Shown here in pieces: positions 34,980 through 46,835 of a DNA stretch of 64,000 bases. The notes below the pieces were generated by a model. It worked only from the letters and a program-made list of their open reading frames with translations. It made no database searches and was not told the DNA's origin. The position numbers were made by a program, and so were the translations under genes. Within the stretch, counting starts at the first letter, position 1, and every line of letters starts with the position of its first letter. The DNA lies in the NCBI GenBank assembly GCA_026874595.1, contig CM049319.1:39129473-39193472 (forward strand), read 5' to 3'. Origin of the DNA: Sipunculus nudus. Its lineage: Eukaryota; Annelida; Sipuncula; Golfingiida; Sipunculidae.

Positions 34980-37192
34980 TAGCTCAGCTTATTAAAGTCA
35001 TCTGAGCTATAGTCATGGTCCATTGTCCTTCGTCCGTCTGTCTGTTAGACTGGCACATTTTGAAACCATTAGACCTAAGAATCCAAAATTTGGGATTCTG
35101 TTAGATGTCCCCAAGATCTACCAAACCAGAAACTGGGTCACTGTGACTTTGTTTCTTCGAGAAATTAAGGAAAATCTCAATTTTCCATTAAAAATCTATT
35201 ATCACACTTTAGGACTGTCTAATATGAAAACAACTCATCTGTTTTTCTTTATATTTACCATAGATATTCCCCTATCTAGTTCCTATGTACATGCCAGAAA
35301 TTAGGTCAGTATCAGTAATTTTTAGCTCAGCTGACTATAAGTCATCTGAGCTGTAGTCGTGGTCCTTTGTCCGTCAGCTGGCCGTCCGTCTGTCCGTCCA
35401 TTAAACTGGCACGTTTTGAAACCGTTGGACCTACGAATCTGAAATTCAGCATACATTTAGATGTCCCCAAAATCTCCTACCATACTGAAAATTGAGTCAC
35501 TAGGACTTGGTTTCTTCGAGATATTAAGGAAAAACCTCTGTTTTCCATTAAAAACCCATTGTTACACTATAAGACTGCCTAATATCAAAACCACTGTTAT
35601 GCATGCTTGAAGCGAGGCATACACTGCAGCCAGACAGCTCTTGGGTGGCTTCAGCTGGATCTAACTGTCCAACCCCCTCCTCTAGTAGTTGTTTGGCCAA
35701 AAACATAATAATAAACATTAATTTAAAAAAATTTTGGTTTATAATAACAACTTTAAGAAAAATTAATGGAAAAGGAATTTTATTGTTAATGAGTAACAGG
35801 GAATTACCTTGCAATTACTGATGTTTTATGCAGCATCCATGGATGGCCAAAAATGTATTCCAAATGACACCATGCAGTCATCATTGGTTATTTTTTCATT
35901 TCAGTCATAAAAATGAAAAATAAATAATTAAATAAAATTGTTGTTTACTATAAGGAATTATATGAAGCAAGTTAATGATAGACAACTATGAAGTTGATTA
36001 TATTAAATTAATCTGAATTTCCAGGTATTTTACTGGTGTTTAATTTGTTGGTTTACATTTATTACAAAATTTAAAAAAAAATTGAAATATGTCAAAAATT
36101 GAAAATATTACTCAGACAAGTGCTCATTAAAGATGTCAATTTGATTGACTAATGACATTAAGACTTGTGGCTGTATCAGCTGTTACATGATACTGGGTAA
36201 ATAATCAAAATTTGTATTACTGATTCCTTTATTTTAATAAATTATTTATTTTATTATTTATTTAATGTATTAGTTTAGTAACTGAGATAACTTTCTTGTT
36301 TTTCTGATACATATTTTAAAAAAATTAAAAAAAATTCAGAATTTAACAGATTAAATCCTTAAGTGTTCCTGCTGTGAAAATTAAATCAAATGTATTTACA
36401 GGAAAAAGTTAGTGCTGTAAATTAACCCAACAGTAGGCCAAATTTGATAATATATGAGCCAAATCATGGATAAATAAAGATGCAATTTAGAATTGTGAAT
36501 TCTGAATCAAGTGTTTTCAGATATTTATTGTTTTGCAAATTTGAAAAATATATTTAATAAAAAAAATAAATACATGTGTGCATAATGTGATGTTACATGA
36601 CCAAACAAGCTATTAATGTTGATGCAATTTAGAATTGTGAATCATCTTAAATATTTAGATATATATATATATATATAATTTTGTAAATGTATAGTAAAAT
36701 TTGTAAACTGATATAAAATTTATAAAACATTAATGGAATTAAAAAAATGAGGATCTAATGCAAACATTTGTTCATTATTTCCTGCCTCAGTAAAATGGGA
36801 ATAAAAGTGTTTTTTCATCTCTCTGGCTGTTTTTAAATATTTAAAAATAATGAAAAAACTTTTTTCCTGTAAGCACTGTTGAACTGAATTTCATATCCTG
36901 TATGTATATGCATGTGTGTTGTAACTCCCACCATCTCCTCCCCCCCCCCCCCCACCCCGCCATTCAGTCCTTGCACCTGAGCACTGGAACAGCAGTTTTA
37001 TTGCATCGCATAAAATTTAGGAAACACATGGTCAGATCACAAAATATTATTTGCAAAAATTTCTTCAATCATATCAACCAACCATGGCCTATATTACCAT
37101 CTTTTTCTAAGACTTTATTTCCATTTGATATTATTTTATATTTTTACCTTCAAGGTCAATTGAGCTGAGCACAGTCACCCATGGGTCCCTTG
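34980..37192 (+). mobile_element. Family 2a elements, with 3' hairpin end
   Basis: The 5' end TTTTTTTTAGCTCAGCTTATT and a second 5' end TTTAGCTCAGCTGACTATAA (35323) each precede a CCGTC block. One 3' end follows: TTGAGCTGAGCACAGTC, ACCCATGGGT and CCCTTG (ending 37192), before TTTG. The interior from 35600 to 36900 is strongly AT-rich, with a (TA)n run (36659-36678) and a 17-base C-rich run (about 36938-36954). The open frames here are not conserved between copies. Confidence 0.7.
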
Positions 37193-37324
37193 TTTGTAAT
37201 TTGATAAGAGAATCAGTTGTGTATTGTGTTTGTTGCGTTGTTATAATTTTAGTCTAATGAATGCTAAATTCTAGTGACACCATTTTGTACTGTATATTTA
37301 AAGATGGTGTTTGTAATCTAACAG

Positions 37325-38663
37325 CATCATCATCATCACAAGCATCATCACCATCACCACCATCACCAGCGTCAGGACTCCGCCCCCCAGCCCTCCAGAC
37401 ATGACAGAGACAAGGTAGACCCTCATCTAAACGGCGAAGAATCCAGCTCAGAATCCAGGAGCCACAGGAGGCGGGGCAGCCACTCATCACAGACCTCATT
37501 TACATATGCACGACAGGAACCGATTGAAGTGTACCAGAGGTCGCTAGAGTCCCCTACAGCTCAGCGGCATTTTGACAGGCGGCAGGGATCAGTTAGGGAA
37601 ACAGGATCAGTTGGTAGGCATTATCATTACCCAGAAGTGTACACTCACCAGATGGGGCCAGTGTCGCCCCATCATCGCTGTGAAGGGTACAGTCATGATG
37701 ACTATATAGTCGGTTTACATAGTCCTGAGGTGGCTGCTGTTAGGTACACCCAAAACATGCCTGATGTCTCCCAAATCACTGCAGTGCAGGTTACACCTAG
37801 ACCAAAACCTCGTAGCTTCCCCAGAACAAACCCTGCTTACGTGGGAGTCCACCGGAGGGATGGGCAGCAGTCATACAAACGCATCAATATAGACCAACAG
37901 CTCCCCCCGGGGCTGGCTTTAGAACAAAGGTTACTGGGAGATTTACACTTAAGGGACCCATTCATTACACAGCATAGTCATAGTGTACAGACTTCTCATT
38001 TAGGAGACTTGAGACATGACCGCTCAGACAGTGATACCTCGCATTCATCATATGGGCGTTTACGAAATGAAATGACAGACAGCACGATATCTCGAGGCTC
38101 CCAGGGCTCCACGGCAGTAGTCACAAAACTGCAGAGAGAACACTCTGATAGCCATTCTTCACAAGGGTCATTAAAAAACTTACAAAACTGTCACTCGTCA
38201 CAAGGCTCACTCAGAGGTGGAGCCAGTGACAAAGAATTGCTGCCTGATAGCTCACAGGACCGGCAGGATGCGACATCAGTGTCATCTCATGGATCAGGTC
38301 ACAGCAATGTCAGCAAACACAGGACGGACCCTGTCATGGACACGGTGCATGAAAACACAGGTAGTGTGGACTCTGGTGTGGTAAAAACCATGCAGAGGAG
38401 GAATTCTGAACCAGATTATGCAAACTTGCCGATGATTGCTCATGTGGAGGGAGGTAAGATCATGACGATAGAACAACAACTCAACCCCAGCAACAGTAGA
38501 GACACTCAAGCATATCCCGGTGAGGAGCATCTGACAGACGATGTACCAAGTGGGGACAGCTTGTCACCACATGACTTTGTGAATCGACAAGATACACCCA
38601 GCAGCATGCGATCTGTCACAACACAGAACTCCAGTCACACATCAGAAGGAGGAGAAATCATAT
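37325..38663 (+). CDS. ARHGAP39: ARHGAP39 large central exon
   Basis: A 1339-nt exon. The acceptor is TTGTAATCTAACAG and an in-frame stop lies just before it; the donor is GTAAGC at 38664. It enters in phase 0 and leaves in phase 1. About 446 codons are open throughout. The start is His-rich (HHHHHKHHHHHHHHQRQD), then Ser/Arg-rich (ESSSESRSHRRRGSHSSQTS). Other features are a proline-basic stretch TPRPKPRSFPRTNP, repeated HSSQGSL motifs (twice, plus GSQGS), and RRNSEPDY. The composition indicates a long disordered linker between the WW and MyTH4 domains, as in vertebrate ARHGAP39; KPR(S/P)F resembles a short human stretch (GRKPRPF). RRNSEP looks like a basophilic-kinase or 14-3-3 type site (inference). 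Confidence 0.92.
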
Positions 38664-39380
38664 GTAAGCATCTCCAAACTTGTATCATACAGACCCAGTC
38701 ACATGTAGCCTTCAGAAGGAATAAGGCCTGAATAAGGCCTAAATGTTTAATAAGTAGCACCTGATCGTTTTGTAAACATTCAGTTAACTCATGGAAATAT
38801 TTTTTCCTTTTTAAGACGTATTATGATATACCACGTCTGTCCTTTTACTTTTAGTGTCCCAACAATAACTTGCCAGGGCTTTGATGGATCTTTGCGAAAC
38901 TCACCAATAAGTACTTACCAACAGATTATCTTGCTCAAGTATGATTATAGGCAACATTGACGCATATTTAATAAGGTCACAGGTCACTTGGCTACTTTGC
39001 AGTGTCACCGCAATAACTTAAGAAGAATAAAAAGGATTTTGATAAAGCTCATCAGAAATATTAATCCATAAAGTTTCACTCACCTTAGTTCGAATTCCAG
39101 TGAAATCAATGCATATTTAATGAGGTCAGAGGTCACCACACTTTGGAGGCACCTTGGTGACTTACCAAAAATCCTATGGATTTTCATGAAACTCATTATA
39201 CATATTTACCAATAGACTTTCTCACCTGATTTAAATTCTCATCAGAGTTTACACATATTTAATGAAGTCAGAGGTCACCAGATATATGACGGGCATATTA
39301 TGCACGTTTGCAGTGCTCTTGTGTTGGAATTATATATAGACTTGGGGAAATATATAAATATGTGTATGCATTGTCTACAG
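38664..39380. other. Intron with three ~130-bp repeats carrying AGGTCANAGGTCA
   Basis: Between about 38860 and 39290 three diverged units contain CA(C/A)ATAACTT, GATTTT(G/C)AT(A/G)AA(A/G)CTCAT, GCATATTTAAT and AGGTCACAGGTCAC or AGGTCAGAGGTCAC. The AGGTCA copies are spaced by one base. The unit is not one of families 1-5. No coding exon was found before the candidate microexon. Confidence 0.6.
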
Positions 39381-39395
39381 GGTTTCCAGATCATT
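39381..39395 (+). CDS. ARHGAP39: Candidate 15-nt microexon of ARHGAP39
   Basis: GGTTTCCAGATCATT is bounded by TTGTCTACAG and the strong donor GTAAGTATAC. It is phase 1 on both sides, so it fits between the neighbouring exons without a frameshift and would add five residues (FPDHW when spliced after the T that ends the previous exon). Its first 13 bases and acceptor (CTACAGGGTTTCCAGATCA) are identical to the start of the next exon at 39785. It therefore arose by local duplication and may be used alternatively, or be silent. There is no transcript evidence. Confidence 0.4.
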
Positions 39396-39424
39396 GTAAG
39401 TATACAAGATCTGTTAATATCCTT

Positions 39425-39690
39425 GTGGAGCGTCGTTGCCTAATGAGTAAGGGCGCTGAACTTGTGACCACAAGGTTGTGGGTTTGTGTCCCATTCTGAC
39501 TGCTGTCTGCGCAAGGACTCCTAGGCAAAGTCTTTGCCACAAGGGTGTGCTCTCACAACCCAGGAGTGAATAGGTACTGGTCTGAGGAGGGAGGCAGATG
39601 TAGAAAGAATAACCTTCTAGCACCTGATTTGGCTACTCCCAGGAAGGCAAAGTGTAAAGTCAAATGAGACTGACAGTGACATGCATTGTC
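39425..39690 (+). mobile_element. tRNA-derived SINE
   Basis: The sequence has tRNA-like promoter boxes: GTTGCCTAATGAGTAAGG (A-box-like, 39435-39452) and GGTTTGTGTCCC (B-box-like, 39481-39492). GGG-TTTGTGT-CCC gives a T-arm-like hairpin. An unrelated body follows (CCCAGGAGTGAATAGGTACT, GCACCTGATTTGGCTACTCC). This fits a tRNA-head SINE, not a functional tRNA gene, because the acceptor stem does not pair. Boundaries are approximate. It separates the candidate microexon from the next exon. Confidence 0.6.
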
Positions 39691-39729
39691 AGTGATATCA
39701 GAATTTAAACCCAAACCTTTTTACCTTTA

Positions 39730-39773
39730 ATATATATATATATGTTTGTATGTATGTATGTATGTATGTATTC
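39730..39773. repeat. (TA)n and (TGTA)n simple repeats
   Basis: A short TA run followed by TGTATGTATGTATGTATGTA, ending only about 12 bases before the acceptor of the exon at 39785. It may therefore affect the polypyrimidine region and branch-site spacing. Confidence 0.9.
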
Positions 39774-39784
39774 AATTTCTACAG

Positions 39785-40077
39785 GGTTTCCAGATCAGGG
39801 CTATGATGAATCAGAAGACAGCAGTGTTTTCTCTACACCTTCCCCCAAGACGAAATCTAGAAACAGCCAGCCCACACTGCCAATGGAAACGCAGCACGCT
39901 TCACTCAAACGGAAGAAGGTACCTGAAAAGCAGGAGACAGCTCGCACTCCCACCCTGGAGAAGAGCCAGTCACTGCTGGCAGAGCTGGCACAGCAGCGCC
40001 CTCTATCTCTGGTGCTGGCTTCTCAGTCTGAGGCTAACGTAATTGTGAATCCTAACATGGGCTCCCTCCAGCGACAG
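39785..40077 (+). CDS. ARHGAP39: ARHGAP39 exon before the MyTH4 domain
   Basis: A 293-nt exon with acceptor TTCAATTTCTACAG and donor GTGTGT, phase 1 in and phase 0 out, matching both neighbours. It encodes about 98 residues: FPDQGYDESEDSSVFSTP, then SPKTKSRNSQPTLP, a basic stretch LKRKKVPEKQE, and TPTLEKSQSLLAELAQQRPL. GYDESE resembles GYESD in the human protein in the same relative place (from memory). The segment is mostly disordered and acidic then basic, with a possible short helix (SLLAELAQQ). KRKK could act as a nuclear or membrane-lipid targeting signal (inference). Confidence 0.9.
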
Positions 40078-41014
40078 GTGTGTAGCTTACTAATTTTCAC
40101 TCACTAATGGTGATGGTCATATTGTTCAGTGGATTATATCTTTTAAATGTTTGACTAAGAAAATCCCCTTGTAATACAGACTTTTCAGTGACAGTTTTAT
40201 TTACAGACAGGATATTGACAACTTTGTCTGTACAGGATATTGTTTGGTATTCCTTTTGATTGCAGGATACCTTTCGGGGTTTTGAATTCAGAACATTTAT
40301 CTCCCTTTTGGGGGTACAACTTTGTTAACCTATTGTCTGTTATACATCTCCTGTCATTTGTTTGCTGGGCCCTTTTCACCAAAGAACATATTCTGTGGCA
40401 CCAGTCAATTTTTCACCTTTTAAGAGGGTTCCTGTCAGAACTATTAGAAAATCAAGTCCTGTTCACTTGCTTTTACTAAAAAAAGTGATTTTGTGACACT
40501 TACCCCATGTTCCTGAAAGCTATCACAAAATTTGTCATGGCTAATCTATTGGTTAATTTGGTGGCACCACCTTTATTTTCCACAGTTTTTTGGCTGTCAA
40601 CGTTTGGTCTCTAAGACTTGTAGCACTAGTGTTATTTACAACATTTTAATGGATATTTACACTGATGAATCACATAATTAGAACTGCTTTTCTTGAAAAA
40701 CATGCGAATCTTTTCACTTTGGTATCAAAAATTTATTACTTCTTATAAGCTTCAATTGTGATCCAATTTGATACAAGGTCTGAATTTCACAGAAAACTCA
40801 TCAATGGAGCTTCATGACCCAAAGCTTGTTTGAAAAACTTCATGGTGAAAATTGGGTTCTTGGGTCCTTTTAGTTTGTTTGGGGAAGGGCCAGTGAAATA
40901 TTGGCCTTCTTTGAATGCTGATACTTTCGGTTGCTAGCATTGTGGCAACAAAACTTAAAAAAAAACAGGATATATGTCCTGATATGAATCTCTGTCACAG
41001 TCTCATTCAGTTTT
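40078..41014. other. Intron, no gene recognised
   Basis: AT-rich intron after the donor at 40078. One degenerate GGTGGCACCACC (about 40560) marks an old repeat remnant. An open frame of 79 codons (40240-40479) shows no recognisable domain. Confidence 0.5.
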
Positions 41015-41980
41015 ATAGCTTAGCTGACTAAGTCATCTGAGCTATAGCAATGGCCCTTTGTCTGGATGTCCTTTATAGGACACAAATCAAAGCATTTGTT
41101 GTTTAAAATCTGAAACTGTGTATACAAATATTAATACCTTATCTGAAACTAGATCAATGTTACCTCATTCTGCTGAAAAATTAAGCTAAAACACTGTTTT
41201 ACATTGAAAACCTATTATTACATTTCAAGATGGCCTAATATCAAATCCAATGGGTTTATAGCCTTTACAGTTGGCATATAGGCTCTTCAATATGTTTTCT
41301 GTGTGTATGTGGGGAATTTGGTCAGTATTGTGTAATTTGTAGAAGTTACTGGATGGGACAAAATGTACTTAGTTAAAACAGCAGGAAAGAAATCTACTCA
41401 ATTAATTTAACTGTTGATGCTAGGAAATTTATTTTTCCAGAAAGTAAATGTATTTAATTTACATTCAAGTGTACATCCGAAATTAGATCAGGATTTTGTA
41501 ATTTTTTGTAAGTTTTTCATAATTTAGCTTAAAAATAAAATCACTACCATACAGTTTGTCCTGTAAGCACTGTGACCAGCACTTGTGAAGTTCCACCTGA
41601 AAAAAAAATTATTTTCAGTAAAAATTCAACACAAAAGGCAACTATTTCATAATAATGGTAAACCATGCGTTAATTGCCCTGAATTTTGCTATTTACGTTG
41701 ATATGGATAGCTTCATGAATATGCAACTGGTGCTTTCCACTTTATCCATTAGTAAAATAAAACTGCCAATTTGGTTTGTTTTGTCAAAATAGATAGACCT
41801 ACTCATTGAGAGTTTATTTTCCTAAACTTAATGTTGCTTAAAACTATCAGGCTTATCCCTGGCTCCTTTATGTGTATTTGTTTCATAATCATAGGGAAAT
41901 AACAGTCATTTAATATATATCTATACTAGAGCGATTTATCCCTGATAGACAGCTGAGCACTGTTACCCATGGGTTCCTTG
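41015..41980 (+). mobile_element. Family 2a element, compact full-length copy
   Basis: The 5' end is ATAGCTTAGCTGACTAAGTC. The 3' end is CAGCTGAGCACTGTT, ACCCATGGGT and TCCTTG (ending 41980), before TTTC. At about 966 bp this is the shortest family 2 copy with both ends. The body shows the AAAACCTATTATTACATTTC and CTGTAAGCACTGTGACCAGC blocks of family 2a and lacks the 340-bp tandem units of family 2c. Confidence 0.75.
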
Positions 41981-42705
41981 TTTCACATGTATATGTGTTA
42001 TATTTTTCATTCTTCATAAAGATTATGAACTAATAACCTGGACAGTGACCACACTATTACAATCAGTGACCAAGCCAGCCATGGTATGTCAAATGGATTT
42101 CCTAAGTGCTCTAAGTTTCTACATATAATGTGTTCTCTGTTACCAGATATCTCTGGAACAGATGCAGCCCCCACACTAAATGTTTTAGGCTCACTTATTA
42201 ATATATAACTGGTATGCAGTTGTGAGATGCCGTTGGTGCCATCCATGCTTACCTACTTTCTGACATCAGATAGCCAAATTAATATTTGAATATGCAGAAG
42301 TAACCTTCAGTTTTGGATTCTTTTGAGAAACGCATGAAATAAATGAGCAGCACCCAACCAGTTGTAATTTTTGCATATTTCAAAATTTTAAATGTATGAC
42401 TTGCACAACTGGCTTTGACACTGAATTGATTGCACTAGATACATTGTAGTTGTACATAAATTTTCTAACAGAACACTTGTCTTGTGTTTGACATCATATA
42501 TAGATCTGTCATTCATGCTGCTTTTAGAAAGTCACAGTTCCAGGAAGTTGGTGTTTACCAAATGTGGAATTGCATTATGTACTCTTTTTAATGTAAATAT
42601 ACTATTTTATGGTGGAAAATGTGTAAACATAATTTTCTATTCAAATTAGTATCATGGATTGTCTAGCACAAACTCTTAATTCTGATTACAATTGAAATTT
42701 TTATT
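41981..42705. other. Intron, no feature recognised
   Basis: Intron sequence between two family 2a elements. It shows no recognised repeat terminus or exon. Confidence 0.5.
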
Positions 42706-43983
42706 TTTAGCCCAGCTGACTATAAGACATCTGGCTATGCTGATGATCCTTTGGCCATTGTCCATAAGGCTGGGATGTTTTGAAATTGTTGGACCTGCAA
42801 ATCCAAAATTTGACATATAGTTAGATGTCCATAAAATCTCCTACCAATCCCAAAACTGGGTCACTGCAACTTCGTTCCTTCAAGATATTAAGGAAAAACC
42901 TCAATTTTCCATTGAAAACCTATTGGTACAGCTCAGGGTTGCCTGATATCAAAACCAATTTTTGTTTTTGATCATACTTTGGTATAAAGAATCCTCTATA
43001 TGTACATGCCCAAATTAAGTCAGTATTACATAATTGGTAAAAGTTTTGAACTGGAACATTAGCTTATCAAAACGGCAAGAAATATATTTTTTATTACTGA
43101 ACATGGAAAAAATTTGGAGCTACAGACTTGTTTTCAAAGGATATAACTTTATTTAATCAATCTTTAATTGTATACCAGAAATTTTTAGCAAAATCTCCAA
43201 ATCAATACATTAACTTTTTCCCAAATTTGACCATGGCACATTTTTTCCTGTAAGCACTGTTTAATTTACACAGCATGTACTGATTTAATTTACACAGCAT
43301 GTTCACAAGGATTTAATATATTATAATCTGAAATTTGAAAGCAATAGATTGATAAAAACTAGCTTTTTTTAAGTTTTGGGTGACCTTGTCAAATATAGAT
43401 ATAAAAATCATTTGCAGTCAATGGTGTAGGCCCACTTGGCTTATGATATCCGCTTCACTCCCTTACTCAGCTGGGCAAGGCTTCCCCTCTGCCCCCTTCC
43501 ATTAAGTGGATGCAGAAACAACATGAATGTTATAATTTTCTATTTTTAATTCATTTTTCCTAGACTTTTGCAACATTTTGGATTTTATTTTGTATTTCAA
43601 AATTCAAGATCTTGGATAGCATCGTACGGGAGACTGGTGGCACCACCTATTATCCTTTTCTCGTTTCTGCACCTTTTAATACCCTCTTCATTGCCACTTG
43701 ACATTACTGTGAGCATTATAAGTCAAAAACTAATCAACAGATTTCTTTCATATTATGCACATGCACACATATGGGTTATAAGATGAAGTCTATTTAAATT
43801 GGGGTCATGGCCCTTACTGTGAAAGTGGCCTTGACCTTGAATTTTTCCATATTTCGGGAAAACAAACAAAAACATTGTTTCTCAAGGATTCTTAATGTAT
43901 ATTCCTATAAAATCAAAATGAAAGATGTCAGTTGTTGAAAGAGACCTTCCTGACATCCTCCACCATGACTCATGGGTCCCTTG
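42706..43983 (+). mobile_element. Family 2a element with a family 3-like segment near its end
   Basis: The 5' end is TTAGCCCAGCTGACTATAAG. The 3' end is GACTCATGGGTC and CCTTG (ending 43983). Between about 43595 and 43925 lies family 3-like sequence (GGTGGCACCACCTATTATCC, TTTAAATTGGGGTCATGGCC, GTGGCCTTGACCTTGAA) that matches 49790-50020. Confidence 0.7.
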
Positions 43984-44008
43984 TACTTTATTGCAAATGT
44001 TTTTTATT

Positions 44009-46835
44009 AGCGAACCTGTGAGCTTATGCGATGGTGTGGCGTTGGCCGTCGTCCGTCGTCTGTATGTTAACCTATACTATCTTGAAAACAAAAATTTATG
44101 CAAAAAATTAGTCTTTGAAAAAACTCTATCAGATTTTGCTTATATTTTGGCTAACTGCATTTTCTTAGATTTTATAGAGAAAAAGCTAAAAAACCTTTAA
44201 AAATCTTCTTCTCCGAAACCGTTCAGCCAAATTGTCCAATATTTGACAGAAATAATTCCTAGAACAATCTTACTCAAGTTTGTTCAAATGGTTTAAGTTT
44301 GGTAATTTTTGGCCAAGTTACAGGAAGTTGAACTTAGTCATCTGTCCAAAAAAGCATACTAAAATACAATCTCAGAAACAGCTGTAGCTATCATCACCAG
44401 ATTTTATGCCAATGTTGGTCACATGAGTCATATCTGAAATTGAGGTATTGGTGGCGCCAGCTGCGTCGGCCTTTTTTGTACGGGGGTCATCAGTGTCCAT
44501 ATCATACTGACGGCTACAAAAAACTTCTTCTCTGAAACCATATGGCTAAATTGTTTAATTTCGCATAAAAATGATTCTAGGGTAGTGCTTTCTGAAGTTT
44601 GTACAAATGGTCTCAGTTCAGTGACTTTTGGCAGAGTTATGGGAAGCTGAATTTAGTCATATGCCATAACAGCCAATTTTGGCTCAGTGGCTACAAAGAT
44701 CTTCTTCTCAAAAACCACTGGGCCAAATACTTAAATCTCACATATTAATTATCCTTAGATGTTGATAATTCAAGTTTGTTCAAATGGTTTTGGTTTAGTG
44801 ATTTTTGGCTAAGTTATGGGAAAATTTTACTTAGCCATTTTGCTGTATTTTCCCATATGAGTTATAAACATGCAAAACTTTTTTTGACTGACGCCACTGA
44901 GGCCAATTTGTTTAATATTTAACAAGAATAATCCCCTGAATAATTCTTATAATAATTGTCTTTTATGGTTTCAAAGAATGAATATTGGCTGAATTATAAA
45001 GATTGAATTGATTCATTTTACCATATATGTTAGCTGTGTGAAGCAGATACCTCTAGCATGGCACCAGTTTATCAGCATCTGTTACATCATGCCTCTAGAC
45101 ATTTAGATTTCAGGTTATCTATGGTTAATATTGACAAGAATGTTTTTATAAAGCTTTTAAAAAATGTAGATTTTTTATTTTAGATATTCCTCATGCCAGG
45201 CAATGTTTACAATCACAGGTATACAGCTCTCTGTGGGTATATAAAGACGGCTGTACATGGATTATAAATAATTGGTATCCATACTCAGCTTAATTCAAGA
45301 TTTTGCCATCAGTGAGATGAATCTGTATTAAAATTTTGCATTCATTGTGCATTTGTAGTAATTTTTAGCGAACCTGTGAGATAATGTGATGGTGTGGGAG
45401 CGTCCGTCATCTGTATGTTAACCCATACTAATATTTCAAAAACGACTGGGGCTAGCATCATGAAATTTAATGCAAAAATATGCCATCTGAATAACTCTGC
45501 ATTTTTAGCGAACCTGTAAGCTTATGCTTTGGTGCGGTGTTGTCCATCGTGCGTCGTCTGTTGTGCGTCGTGCGTTGTCTGTACATTAACCATAGCTAAT
45601 TCAAAAACGGCAGGAGCTAGCATCACCAAATATTTTGCAAATAATCAGTCATCCAAAAAACTATATCAGATTTTGTTTATTTTTTTTCTAACTGCATTTT
45701 CTTAGATTTTATAGGGAAAAGGCTAAAAAAGCTTTAAAAATCTTCTTCTCCGAAACTGTCCAGCCAAATTGTCCAATATTTCACAGAAATGATCCCTGGA
45801 ACAATCTTTCTCAAGTTTTTTCGAATGGTTTAAGTTTGGAGATTTTTGGCCGAGATACAGGAGGTTGAACTTTGTTAACTGTGCAAAAAAGCATATTAAA
45901 ACTTCAATCTCAGAAACGGCTGTAGCTATCATCACCAAATTTTATGCCAATGTTGGTCACATAGGTCATATCTGAAATTGAGGTATTGGTGGTGCCACCT
46001 GCATCGGCCTTTTTTGTACAGTGTCATCAGTGCCTGTATCACACTGAGGGCTACAAAAAACTTCTTCTCTGAAACCATATGGCCAAAATGTTTAATATCG
46101 CACAGAAATGATCCTAGGGTAGTGCTTTTTGAAATTTGTTCAAATGGTCTCTTTTCAGTGACTTTTGGCTAAGTTATGGGAAGCTGAATTTAGTCATATG
46201 CCATAACAGCCCATTTTAGCTCAGTGGCTACAAAGATCTTCTTCTCAAAAGCCACTGGGCCAAATTCTTAAATCTCACACATTAATTATCCTCAGATGTT
46301 GATTATTCAAGTTTGTTCAAATGGTTTTGGTTCAGTGCTTTTTGGCTGAGTTACGGGAAGCTGAACTTAGCCAGTTTGCTGTATCATCCTATATGAGTTA
46401 TAAACCTGCGAAACGTTTTTCGACTGATGCCACTGATGCCAGTTTGTTAAATATTTTACAAGGATGATTCCTACAATAATTCTTATAATAATTGTCATTA
46501 ATGGTTCCACCTGAATGATTTTTGGCTGAATTATTGAGATTGAATTGAGTCATTTTACCATATATGTTAGCTGTGTGATGCTGTTACATCTAGCCTGGCA
46601 CCATTTTATCAGCAAGTTTTTAAAAGCTTTTAAAAAAATAGATTTATGATTTAAGTTATTCATCATACCAGGCAATGTTACAATCATGGATATTCAGCTC
46701 TCTGTGGCTATATAAAGACAACTGTATGTGGATTATAAATTATTGGTATCCCTACTCAACTTAATTCAAGAATTTGCTATCAATGAGATATATCTGTATT
46801 TTAAATTTGCATTCAGTATGCATCCGTAATAATTT
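44009..46835 (+). repeat. Family 1 elements with three 5' ends, no 3' end
   Basis: AGCGAACCTG-type 5' ends occur at 44009, 45367 and 45507, each after a T-run and each followed by a CGTCCGTC-like block. The interiors match 20500-23069 and 27923-33465. The stretch ends near GCATCCGTAATAATTTTACA without the CACAGGTTCGC terminus. The repeated 5' ends with loss of 3' ends suggest tandem insertion of truncated copies. Confidence 0.7.

Noticed and set aside
37254-37499. Minus-strand frame of 81 codons across the start of the large exon
   Set aside because: It is the shadow of the + strand His/Ser-rich exon, which has splice sites and phase agreement.
38294-38530. Minus-strand frame of 78 codons within the large exon
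   Set aside because: Opposite-strand shadow of a well-supported coding exon.
39435-39495. A tRNA gene
   Set aside because: A- and B-box-like motifs are present, but the acceptor and anticodon stems do not form and a SINE body follows.
39742-39784. An amino-terminal extension of the exon at 39785 (MFVCMYVC..)
   Set aside because: It is translated from the TGTA microsatellite upstream of a clear acceptor, CTACAG.
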